From NCBI GenBank assembly GCA_934047225.1, contig OW203984.1:9495201-9559200 (forward strand): DNA of 64,000 nucleotides. The letters are read 5' to 3'. This DNA comes from Ypsolopha sequella (lineage: Eukaryota > Arthropoda > Insecta > Lepidoptera > Ypsolophidae). Positions 53,963 to 64,000 of this stretch are shown piece after piece. The notes under the pieces were generated by a model. The model ran no database searches and had not been told where the DNA came from. It saw only the letters and a list, made by a program, of their open reading frames with translations. Position 1 is the first letter of the stretch, and each line of letters begins with the position of its first letter. The position numbers and the translations under genes are program-made.

Positions 53963-54490
53963 TTAGAGAAAATATTGAAACGACGAGGTGGATACCATAG
54001 CAAAACTTTCTACTACTGAAGGTATTCCTGTGTTATGTACTCCATTCTTTTCAGATATGTTACCGACATTGCTTTTACTAGTGGAAGAAGTACTTTGATC
54101 AGCAATCCTTAGAAAAGGGAATTTGGTATAAGACAATCGAATGCAACGCATTTCGCTTTCCCTAGTTCTATAAAAATAAAAGAATCAGAAATGATTTAGT
54201 TCTTACCTGTACTACGTTCTGTACACATCCCACTAAAAATGTCAAAAAATGTATTTCTGGCATCACTGGATTTGTTTTCCACAATATTTTAGGCAAAAAT
54301 CGGCAAAATGTATGTATGCTTCGTCTTTGCTTCGTTTTGTGTTCGCTAGTGATTTCGAAGTTTTCTTTTCGTTTTCTTGATATAACCCAACAGACTTGCC
54401 ATCTTTAGGATTCTGATAAACCTTGCTATACAGGGGCGTGTTCATAAAATAGACGTTGCGACACGGGTTCTTATGCCATCTCTGTCGCAC
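53963..54490 (-). CDS. Two exon-like minus-strand frames, unknown
   Basis: The frame from 54490 to 54263 (RWHKNPCRNVYFMNTPLYSK then KVYQNPKDGKSVGLYQ, a lysine-rich part, and FADFCLKYCGKQ) and that from 54151 to 53963 (STSSTSKSNVGNISEKNG) have ordinary amino-acid composition. Between them lies CAG|GTAAGAACT ... TTTTTATAG, a donor and acceptor look-alike only 39 nt apart, which is shorter than usual insect introns. The frames do not join cleanly across it. No family recognised; probably decayed or chance. Confidence 0.15.
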
Positions 54491-55411
54491 TTGTTGAAAA
54501 TTGTATACCTACGCTATCTTACTGTCAGTTTTGGAACCTCAGGAAACTGTTAAGTTATGAATGGCAATCTGTGTGACCCCGGCTTGTAAAACATTGTTTT
54601 TGAAACGTTGCGTTTCTAAATTTTAAAATTAGTCTCAAGTCCACAACGCATGGGTTGACCATGTTGAAAGTTGAATGAAACACCAAGCTCTTGTTAAAGA
54701 TTTCTAATTTAGAAATATTTTATCTAAATGTGGATAAAAACATCACGAAATAAACACAACAAAATATTTCTTTGTGAAGGTATTGTTGGGTTTGACAAGT
54801 TTCAAGTGACTTGAAATTTTTAAGCCCACAAAAAATTGCTGCCCACAGATTTAAAAAATAATCTTAGCTTTATGACACTTGAATGCAGGCTAACGCCATC
54901 TATGTTTACCTTTGAAAGCTTGATCAAGGTTAATCTGGAAAACCGCTCATTTCACGAATAATATGTAATTATTCACCCACCACCTAAATAATTCTAGATT
55001 GTCATTCGGTCCTCATTACAAAAGACAGTGCGATGTTTTTTTATTGATTTAAAGACGAAATTAATTTTACATTAGCTTTGTTGTATTCATTAGATATTCT
55101 GTTATGGTTATGATATAAAGGTAATATTGAAATATTGATAAAAATTAGCTCAGTTCAGTATATATTTGAATATTTGTTTTGTTAGTATTCTTTTCAGTCT
55201 ATTATTATAAAACACTATGTCATACATACAAATGTTTGGTATCAGATGTCTAATGATGACAATACGAAATTATACTGTTGTAAATAATTAAGGGCTATAG
55301 TAAATTTGTTTAAAAAATAGCGTGTACGTTGGTAAATTATATTTGCCTACAAAATACTTTTGTATTTAATATATTACAGTATCTGGCATTAAATAATACA
55401 CATCGGCTATC
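54491..55411. other. AT-rich DNA
   Basis: About 920 bases, nothing recognised. Confidence 0.35.
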
Positions 55412-55475
55412 TTCGGTTACGTAGAGCGCCGTCTCTGTCACCGGACTGTTAGTGCTTCGTGCGACAGAGATGACG
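55412..55475. repeat. Small hairpin
   Basis: AGCGCCGTCTCTGTC pairs imperfectly with GACAGAGATGACGCT; a similar GCATAAGAACCCG/CATCTCTGTCGCAC word occurs at 54460-54490. Likely a MITE remnant. Confidence 0.5.
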
Positions 55476-55949
55476 CTATGATATGTTGTGAATTATTTAC
55501 TGCCGCGTGGATGTATCATTCAATTATCGATAGTATTCGGCTTAGCAGCTATTGTATCAACACCCCTTATAGCCTATATGTTGACCAGGGTCACAATATA
55601 TATACCTATAGGATATATAAAAGTCAATTACCCTCAGATTCAGCGTGGTGCATTGTTCGCAACATTAGTAACACAACCCAAGATTCCTGGGATTCTAGAA
55701 CAGAGGTACTTTTAACAAAGGAAACCTTGTCTGTGTGTTCGTCTTTTATTCTGTTGGTACGAAAGTTGGAAACAAAATCGAACTAGTTTGTCGATCGAAC
55801 TTCAATGTGTTATTTTTGTCCGCTTTTTGTAATAAATAGATCTATTTAGGAATGTTATTTCATTGATAAATTTTTCGCGCTTTTGTACCGATTTTACAAT
55901 ATTATAGTATAAACAGGAATAAAGTTCTATATGTTGTTTATTGGTATTA
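55476..55949. other. Two overlapping ORFs, neither supported
   Basis: 55478-55786 (102 codons) and 55488-55715 (75 codons) share the same strand in different frames. The second looks membrane-like, but no family is recognised and they cannot both be real. Confidence 0.3.
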
Positions 55950-56096
55950 TAAACTTAAATAACATATAAATAATGATATTTTTTTTATAAAACTAACTTA
56001 AAACTAAATAAAATATAAAAAGAAAAACAAATACCAACCTGTCTGTCTCATAGCGGGCTCTATATCAAATAAAATATGTGAGCCAGATCACCGCGA
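55950..56096 (-). pseudogene. Retroelement 3' end, copy 6 of 6
   Basis: On the minus strand it reads GCGGTGATCTGGCTCACATA, TTTTATTTGATATAGAGCCC, GCTATGAGACAGACAGG and the AT-rich tail to ATGTTATTTAAGTTTAT, matching 28009-28163 almost base for base. Only the last codons (DLAHIFYLI) and the 3' UTR are present. Confidence 0.85.
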
Positions 56097-57388
56097 ACAG
56101 GAATTAACATAATCATATTAGGTGGAATGGTCGGATCAATATCAAACTTTAGGATGCGTTCAAGAAAAATAAATGTGCCTATGGAAATGTGTGATGATGA
56201 CGTAACTGAAGGTCAAATGAAATACATCGACCTTTTCATTTAGTAAAGACATAAGTTAGCTAATTTTAAAATATGTCTATTAAAAACAGTTAAGAAGGCT
56301 AGTCCTCGAAATGGTTTTCGAATCATAAATATCGGTGGAAAAAAGAAGAGGCCAATAGTATTGGTAATGCAACGGTCAGCAAAAATCAGATAACTTGGTT
56401 CGAGGATCTTTTACTGACTCTGTATATTAATGCAATGGATACAATTGTTTTTCATTGTAGGGTAAGAAAATTGTGAAGTTATTTTTTTAAATATATTTGT
56501 TGCTGTCGTAGCCCTGCGATAGGCAGAGCCATTTCATATTTTCACAGGTTTTGTTTCTAATTAATATTTATTTTTTATATTTAAGGTCCTTAAGTTTATG
56601 TATCATTGAGTGAGCACATTGCAGTAGAAATAAAACTTTTTGGTTAAATTTATTTTTCAGTACAAAGTACGAATTTTCTTTGGTATGTAATCCATAATGA
56701 ATTACACCCTGATTTTTTTCTATTTGATTTGTAGAACCTTATATAATGCACTTTGACAGTTATATGTGAAATACTTATTATAACCAATCTTGGCTTTAAA
56801 TGTTCGTCCGCATATACCACATTTGAGTATACTGATATCACTGCTTATTTTGCAAACAGCATTCTAAGTTTAACAGGGAGTAAGTTTATTGAATCATGTA
56901 ATTTCTTTTGAAAATATATCCTTTGTAGCGTTGCTTCTTTAGAATTTGGTAAAAAACTTTAATCCTTTTTTGCGCACCAAGAAGACACCTTCAGGAAATT
57001 TATAATAGTAGAGCTCATATATCACCTGAAAATAACATAACGCTTTTACAAGGATGAAACGAGCAACGGTGTAGAATGAACGAGCTTCTTTTATAACAAA
57101 CTGTTTTGACTAGATATTGTTTTGTAGTGAATGTTACTTTCTTATCAATACAAAAACGTGAAAAAGGCTCTTTAGGGAAGCTATTTCTCGAAACTGTTTT
57201 CAAACCGTAAATATGGGCGAGAAATAGCGCAGGCCAATTCCGTAATAATAGCATCTGTTCAATAGATATTCAAAAGAATTTCTATTTTTGGGCTTTTGCC
57301 CAATAATAAATATTCTAGCTGTTGAAGAAATACTTGTGAAAATGATAAAGTATATAAACTAATTTAGAAATGGTCATTAAGTTACGTT
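56097..57388. other. AT-rich DNA
   Basis: About 1.3 kb. ORFs 56650-56841 and 57015-57254 (-) show no motif. Confidence 0.35.
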
Positions 57389-58122
57389 TTTAGGGTTCCG
57401 TACCTAAAAGGTACAAAAGGAACCTTTATGGTGAGACTCCGTTGTCCGTCCGTCCGTATGTCACAGCCTCATAACTATAGCACCGTTAAAGACAATTATA
57501 TAAAAAATTGGAAACTGATCAAAATATTTCCAAAACAAAGGTGAGAAAAATAAAAAATATTCTCTAAAAAATACAATATGGATATCAAATTGTAGATATT
57601 AAAAAGTTAATTGTAAAAATATATGCTTTTACTATATTATTTTACTTATCTCCGAAACTGGTAAACCAAAAAATATGAAAAAATTACAGTTATAGATCAT
57701 AACTGGCCAATTACAGGAAAACGATAGCAACTAAAAATTTTTTTTTTGCACTTTTGAGAAATATAAAAAAAGTTAATTAAATAAAAAAATATTTATAAAA
57801 ATACAATATGGGTATCAAATTGTAGGCATTAAAAAGTTGATTGTAAAAATACCTATATACACTTTTACTATATTTACTGGCACTGGTTCCGAGAAACCTT
57901 TAAAAATCCCCAAAAATTTGTATGTCCCCTTTCTCCCTTATTTCTAAAACTGGTAGACCGAAAAATATGAAAAAAGTCATGGTAATATGTGTTTACGTCA
58001 AGATTACAGAAAAAATAAAGCGGTTGAAAATTCACGAAAAAAAATGACAAAATTACATTTTTCGTCCACAATACGATACCCTAGGTAAGCGAGTCTGACT
58101 CGCACTTGGTCGGTTTTTCTTT
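57389..58122 (+). repeat. Dispersed repeat, GGGTTCCGTAC to GACTCGCACTTGG family, longest copy
   Basis: Opens AGGGTTCCGTACCTAAAAGG, then GTGAGACTCCGTTGTCCGTC, and closes GAGTCTGACTCGCACTTGGT-CGG. The middle contains a doubled block (ATGGGTATCAAATTGTAG... twice), so the copy is expanded relative to 25186-25702. Confidence 0.8.
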
Positions 58123-58534
58123 CTTTGAAGTATACTGAACAGCAAATTTGTTTCATTTGGCTCTGAAATATGATCCTTTTCGTGAAAGCACCAAAATTTC
58201 GTTGAAAGGAGTTTTTACAACTACAATTTAACCTTGTTGTTATGACAATATGAGACTCATAATACTGTGATGAGTTACTGAATAATTTGGTCATAACTCT
58301 TGTCCTTCGGTATCCACAAACACAGAAAAAGACTTGTGGTAATCATTTTCATGTAAATGAAATATCTTTTGTTTACTATTGTTTTTTTGGTACACGAGGA
58401 TGAAAGGATAGGTGATTAATATGATAAAATCTTTGAACATAATATATCTTTGTAAGTAAATGTAATACAATTTGATACTTACAATATCAGCACAGTTTAA
58501 AAATCCATATTACACTGTAGTATAATTGTATTAT
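58123..58534. other. Non-coding stretch
   Basis: About 410 bases, nothing recognised. Confidence 0.3.
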
Positions 58535-58808
58535 GTTGTCATCGCAAAGTTTTTAATGGTTTCTATAAATAAGAATTTTAAATCAATGTTTAAATTTTAT
58601 TAAAATTATGTCAATTAGAATTTCAAATCAATGTTTAAATTCTAATTTACAGAAACCAATCGAAACTTTGCGATGGCAACATACACAAGTATTTAGGTAA
58701 TAAGGTTTTGTTGAATAACTTTTGAGTTAATTTTGAATTTAAGTATTCTGTTTCGATTAATTAGAAAAAGGGTGGTTTTTAACAATCCGAATGCAAAACC
58801 GCTCTTAA
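58535..58808. mobile_element. Foldback MITE, TTAA family, copy C, left-truncated
   Basis: Right end AATGCAAAACCGCTC followed by TTAA (58805-58808); centre has CATCGCAAAG...AATGGTTTCT paired with AGAAACCAATCGAAACTTTG-CGATG. The left terminus is missing. A doubled AATCAATGTTTAAATT block lies in the loop. Confidence 0.75.
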
Positions 58809-59452
58809 CGGTCGGTCTTCACTCTGTAAGGGAAAGCTAGTCCGATGGTATTTAGTCCCTACCATTACAATGTTTGTCTTATGGTTCGGATTAATCTGTA
58901 ATGTTGAAAAAGTCGTCGATATTGAATGCCGTAATTTTTCTCAATAGAAAGGCTACAAATATGCAATTCTAAAAAAGTTCGCCACTTTAAACTGAACCTG
59001 TTTCATAACAAGTTTAAATGATGCACTCAGCAAGTTGCGCGCATCGATCGATGCCGGTCGAGCCGTTTGGGTCCGGTTAAACGTGGTTCTATAACTTCCT
59101 ACATACGAGGTTTAGCAGTAATATTGATATTTGGTTAGCATCGGTATCATATATTTAAGAGAGGTGCTCTTTTTGGTGTATCGGTCGCTATAGAGTTTTG
59201 TATAATGCCATTTTTTCAGTTTTCTGTATGATACGACATCTGCCTTTTCTCTCCTTGATTGCTTTATATTCTTCAAGTTCTTCCTCTCTTCCTTTCTCTG
59301 TGATGAAGTCGTTGTATGTATCTATATATTTTAAGACGTTTTCTTTTCTTATTATCTCCAATATCTTTATTATTCTCATATCCATCTTGAATTTTAAAGG
59401 GTTGGGCTTTGCTCAGGGTTGTACTCTGTGACTGTTGGAGCCCCAGATACGT
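58809..59452. other. Non-coding stretch with a charged minus-strand ORF
   Basis: The 65-codon frame at 59188-59385 (-) is rich in K, E and R (EEELEEYKAIKERKGR). A second minus-strand frame is also open over part of it. Unrecognised. Confidence 0.3.
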
Positions 59453-60342
59453 CTTATTAAATCATACTACTGCTCAACGCGCTCCCGTGTTGAACAGCAT
59501 GATGTTGTACTAAACACTTTCACAAAGTTTACCAACGCAAACAATACTCTATCCATGTGTTGAACGCGAGGATGATTTCCGAGTGCTTATTATTTAAAGC
59601 GTCTTGTTAAGAATGTATAAAATGGAACGCACTCACGTTTCCAAAAAAGACAAATAAAATGTTGGGTCTATAGACGATTCAATGGCGAATGGTTTCACGT
59701 GTTTTATTTTGTGATTCCTGTTTAAAATTAATACGAACCAGCAGAGTAAATAGAGAAAAGTCTTATAAAAACATCTTACGGTTCAACATACTCACGTATT
59801 CAAATACTAGCCAAAATACTCTATAATACAAAATAATTCAAATACTCTGCCTAAGTCAAATTGGTTCTGGGTTGTCATAAAAAAATAATCATGAAGGGTA
59901 TTTATAGCGGTCGCACCACTACAATTGGAATAAGTGATATTATTTAAGGCAGTTACGGTTATACCTCTATCAAGTAAGGCGGTCACGTTACGTTACGTAG
60001 CTATACCTAACCTTCTGACCTAACCTACCAGCTCTCTTCTGCGCTGAAGGATTACCAAACTTGTTTTTTCTAAAATTGGGTTTGGCCGAAAAGATGTAAA
60101 ACAGATACAGCCTGGCGTTGATGTCGAGTATGATTTCCACATAGGAAATATTTTATTCATCTTTTGTATCGATCCTCTAGTGTTTAACTCAAGTAGCTAT
60201 TCCGGACTTGCGATTCAAAAAATCGCAGATGAAAACCATACTGAATTTTAGTGTTGACATGTAGTATAGATTCCGTAACACAGTGAAAAACATCCTGCTG
60301 TTCAACACGGAAGCGCGTTGAGCAGTAGTATGATTTATTAAA
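59453..60342. mobile_element. TIR element of about 0.9 kb
   Basis: Left arm AAATCATACTACTGCTCAAC, GCGCTCCCGTGTTGAACAGC (59460-59500) and right arm GCTGTTCAACACGGAAGCGC, GTTGAGCAGTAGTATGATTT (60297-60336) pair over about 50 bp with few mismatches. The 790-bp interior lacks a transposase motif. Superfamily undecided. Confidence 0.75.
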
Positions 60343-61701
60343 CCGCGCCCAAGATAAAATTTCTATTTGCATGCCTTTACCTATATCGGGCAAACTGTTC
60401 TTGAGTTACGCAAAACCAGACACCAAAGCCTTACTAAAACGGTTAATGTTATTTTAAGGAATATCAAAAAACCATTTTATTAGTATTCAAAGATGACACC
60501 ATAAATATTTTTGCAGCTTACTGGTTTTTTTTGTTCCGAAAATTGCTACGCACAGCTATCTACGTCAGAGATAACATTTGCTTAGGAAACGAGTGAGATT
60601 CTTCACTTAGAGGGGGATAAAATTGCGTCAGGGAAAAGACAATTTATGGAATCTTTCCCGCAGACGACAAACTGCTGAATTGTGTTATTACGGTCTCCAT
60701 AAAAATGAAACTTATTGTGAAGATATATACAGGTGTATTTAAGTATAGCAGTTTATTTATACCCAATATGCATAATATATACATGTTTTTTTTTTGGGGT
60801 TTCAATTAATGTAAGAAAGGAATGTTTCACCCATCCACCATTACAAGCATGGACTGTGACATGCATTTCACAGTCCATATTAAATTCAAAAACACTTTAA
60901 GAATAATATTGTCATGACCACGTTATTTTGCTTAACGGTAAAGGAACCACAATATCAATGTAAATTCGCATATTTTAAAAAAGCGTGCATTTGTCCCCGA
61001 AGTACGGCGATATGCGTTTCCCTCTATAATTGGAACTTAACCCTTAATTACCTACCCTCTATATTTGTCACATAACCGCCAACCTGTGGTCATAAAAACC
61101 GCTTATCAAATGTCAAAAAGCTTAGCAACTAGTTAAAAAAGTATTATTTTTATGCATGTACCTACATATTTCAAGATCCATATCGTTTAATTAAAAACAT
61201 TGTGAATTATGAGTAACAATAAACATAAAACAAAAATAACTTCTATGTTGTAAGTTCAATGTGACGTAAAAACCCATGAGATTTACATAGAGGAAATGCT
61301 GACTTGCAAACTTCTTTTAATCACCTACACCGGATTCGCGCAAGTATACACCTGACAATTAGTGCTTGCAAATTAATTGCAAATTATTGCAAGGCGTCGA
61401 CGAAAAGGTATATAGACGCACATAAATTCCAATGGCTTACGTGGGCCAAGAAATTGGAAAACAAAAGCCGCTGGAGTCTCTGAGACCGATCGATGTCAGG
61501 TAGTTAAGGGTTAAAAATCGTCGGTGAAATGACTGAAAAGATGGTATTTGAATATTGTTTATTCCAGTTACAGTTCACACTCGGAAACTTCTCTTAAATA
61601 CGCCCCCCCTATTCTAGATGCGAAACTATCCATTTCAAAAGAGTTGTAAATATACGGGTTTTTGCATAATGTGTAGTTTCAGATAATTTCAGTTCCTTTT
61701 T
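60343..61701. other. AT-rich DNA
   Basis: About 1.36 kb. A perfect 11-bp-arm hairpin at 60849-60878 (ATGGACTGTGA / TCACAGTCCAT). Nothing coding. Confidence 0.4.
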
Positions 61702-62023
61702 AGGGTTCCGTACCCAAAGGGTAACCAACTATTAATATTACTAAGACTCCGCTGTCCATCTGTCTGTCCGTCTGTCTGTCCGTCTGTCCGTCTGTCCGTC
61801 TGTCACCACGCTGTATCTTATGAACCGTGATAGTTGACAGTTGAAATGTTCACAGATGATATATTTCTGTAGCCGCTATAACAAAAAATAGAAAAAAACA
61901 GAAAAAATAAATATTTAAGGGGGCTCCCATACAACAGACATGTTTTTTTTGCCGTTTTTACGAGTATGATAATGGTACGGAACCCTTCGTGCGCGAGTCC
62001 AACTCGCACTTGGCCGGTTTCTT
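61702..62023 (+). repeat. Dispersed repeat, GGGTTCCGTAC to GACTCGCACTTGG family, short copy
   Basis: Opens AGGGTTCCGTACCCAAAGGG, carries an expanded CTGTCCGT microsatellite at 61754-61803, and closes GCGCGAGTCCAACTCGCACT-TGGCCGG. The clearest pair of termini of the four members; near the 3' end GGTACGGAACCCTTCG is the reverse complement of the 5' box. Confidence 0.8.
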
Positions 62024-62791
62024 TTTAAATATTTCGGTGCTATTTCATATAACATGGAACTGCTTCCTCCTGTTTTTAAATTACACAGCGTATTTTTTAT
62101 TATTTGCACGAAGATAAGAAGTTATGTAACCATGAATAAGAGACATCCGTGTTGATGCAAAACCACTCTTATTATTATGTAAATTTGATTCATGTTAGAT
62201 AGATACGTTTAATAAAAAGTTCGTGGGTTCACTACAATATTAAACATTTAAATGGCGCCATTATGTAAACAAAATTTGCAAAACAGAACTACTATAAACA
62301 AACCAAACGTTAAAACTGAAACATTTTTATTTTCTACATTTTGTTTTATAATGGAGTTGTTTATAAACGAAGCTACTGGTGATATAAAAAGTTATGGCCG
62401 TGCATCTTTATGGTTATGTTATTACTTAATTTGTGACAATTCATAAGCTTCAATTTAACTTCTACGTAACGAAAGAGAATAAAACAACCACACATTTCAT
62501 ATGCATAAACAAATAAGAACCCAACTACGAAAATCTAGGCACTTCAACAAAAATCTGTTTTCAAAAAAGTTGTTCCAATTTATTTAAGCCGGCTAGTGGC
62601 CGCTTTTTTACCCTTTGGCCTATTTTATACGAGTTTGTCCAAAGTTTGTTGGTTTTTGAAATTGTGTATTCAATTTAAGAGTCGATTCTCCGCATTTGTA
62701 ACAAAATATTAAGAAATTATTATAACGCCCAAAATACAACTCTTAGCTTAAAGCAATGTAGACCAAATAGCTTGCTTTTTCCAAAAACATA
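62024..62791. other. Non-coding stretch
   Basis: About 770 bases, nothing recognised. Confidence 0.3.
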
Positions 62792-62966
62792 TTTTTCAAT
62801 GCAGTTGCTCGTAAAGTTTTCTTTTTTGTGTAACAAAATTATGCGGAAACCGACTCTTTATTTCAGTACTGAAATCCTTTATTTCACGCGTGAAATAAAG
62901 TAATTTTTTTAAGTTTTTGACTCTGTGGTGCATGGTGCAAGTCATAAAATTTTAAAAATTACATAG
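62792..62966 (+). repeat. Dispersed repeat with CACGCGTG palindrome, copy 2 of 2
   Basis: Partner of 16052-16240, same strand; 22-bp palindrome at 62878-62899. Confidence 0.75.
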
Positions 62967-64000
62967 TGTAGCATTCGCTACAAGTATTCAACCTTTTTAT
63001 ATATTTTTAGTCTTTCTTTATCGTTGGCTGCTTTTCTGAATTTTCGAATTCAAATAGTTAGAATGATCTTGTCAGATTTTTTTTGTTATTTTTCTGATAT
63101 CAAAGAAGATCGTGACAGAGGAAGGAAATTTGCCACAAGAAATTTAAAATATCAAATTTTAAAACTATATCTTATCTATAACTTATGTAGAAACAGAGCG
63201 CATTTGCCATGAGCATTGTTTAAGCCAGTTTTTCTGCATTTCCCGGTAAGTTTTGTGTAATTTTGGTTTCATTCTCTGAAAATCCTTTTTGTCCCGTTTC
63301 CAATACGTTAATTTCCTTTCCCTCGTTTCATAAGCATGTCTTGACGCCGTTGTTTTATTTCTTTACAGCGACCCTTCGGGATTATTTTTTAAAGGGTTTC
63401 TGGGTCTCCCTAGTTTGATTATCCCATCCGCCATCTTGTACGGTTGTACCTAATGAGGCCTGATGTAAGGACCACGTCCCTGGTGAGCTAAAGCTTCCGA
63501 TACAAAAATTGAAATCGCCAAGCTTCATCGACTGCTCCCGGGAACACCGGAAACTCCCAAAGTCACGAAGAGACCCTTACCAGGTTTTTAATATCTGTAG
63601 CTTAATATTCAGCATCGATTATTTTTATTCCTTAGTGTAAAGCTAGATAACGATTGCTCGTAACACCTTATTATTACGTTTTTCTTTCGGATCAAGAGTT
63701 ATCAAAACTTCCGTGAAATCTTAGTTTAAAGGATCCTATAAACTAGTGTCGACAACCAAATTTAAAATCCATTATTTTATGAATAAATGCGTCGTTCAAG
63801 CTAAAAGGAAATTAAAATCTTAAATAAGTGGAATTTGGCATAATAATTTTTTTGATCTAAGAATTTCCTTTGTAGCGATTCTCTTCTGATATTATTGTTC
63901 TTTTGTACCATATTTTTCTTACCTCGGTTTTGTTGTTTTTGTGTATTTTAAGATAAAATTATACGGTTTATTCATCCAGGTTTACCTCTTTTTTTGGCTG
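62967..64000. other. AT-rich DNA to the window end
   Basis: About 1 kb. ORF 63024-63212 (+) is unrecognised. A GC-richer stretch at 63400-63590 has no visible coding or repeat signature. Confidence 0.35.

Noticed and set aside
55478..55786. 102- and 75-codon overlapping ORFs
   Set aside because: Same strand, different frames, no recognised domain, and no start or splice context that favours one.
61754..61803. CTGTCCGT microsatellite as an independent feature
   Set aside because: It is an expanded segment inside a known dispersed repeat; the other copies have the unexpanded form.

Overview
The window looks like a piece of an AT-rich insect nuclear genome, most likely from a moth or butterfly (Lepidoptera). 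That assignment is inferred from the repeat repertoire: CR1/jockey-type and RTE-like LINE 3' ends, tRNA-derived SINEs, the short interspersed repeat that opens with a GGGTTCCGTAC box and closes with a GACTCGCACTTGGCCGG box, many foldback MITEs, and hAT and mariner remnants. I find no intact host gene, no rRNA, no functional tRNA and no prokaryotic operon. Open reading frames are short, mostly mutually overlapping, and nearly all are explained by repeats.

Layout. 0-9 kb: a MITE, LINE tails, a possible small two-ORF coding patch on the minus strand (3.3-3.9 kb), dispersed repeats, a TIR element and a broken RTE-like reverse transcriptase with its YADD box (7.8-8.6 kb). 9-16 kb: a hAT MITE with perfect 8-bp target duplication, a foldback, 3' ends of two retroelement families, and a hAT derivative that keeps a BED zinc-finger fragment. 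16-25 kb: SINEs, a TTAA-flanked foldback family, a hAT-like foldback, a second RTE-like RT fragment lying between inverted copies of another repeat, and a 0.7-kb foldback with TTAA ends. 25-30 kb: a perfect 8 x 69-bp hairpin-forming tandem array, duplicated hAT MITEs and a mariner remnant.

32.4-37.3 kb is the best-defined element: a complete LTR retrotransposon (4.92 kb) with 1.44-kb LTRs about 99.7% identical, a 4-bp target duplication, a primer-binding site and a polypurine tract, but no pol. 37-44 kb holds more foldbacks and a putative 1.46-kb TIR element containing a 53-bp-arm hairpin and a 39-bp tandem array. 44-52 kb holds tRNA-derived sequences (one SINE split by a 1.1-kb insertion) and foldbacks. 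At 52.3-52.9 kb is an isolated GC/CpG-rich island of unknown nature. 53-64 kb is AT-rich with weak exon-like ORFs, more dispersed repeats and a 0.9-kb TIR element.

No set of genes works together here. The region reads as intergenic or intronic DNA built by successive transposon insertions. The items most worth a second look are the coding-deficient LTR element, the 69-bp array, the several near-perfect foldbacks, the recurrent retroelement C-terminal tail (six copies) and the 52-kb GC island.
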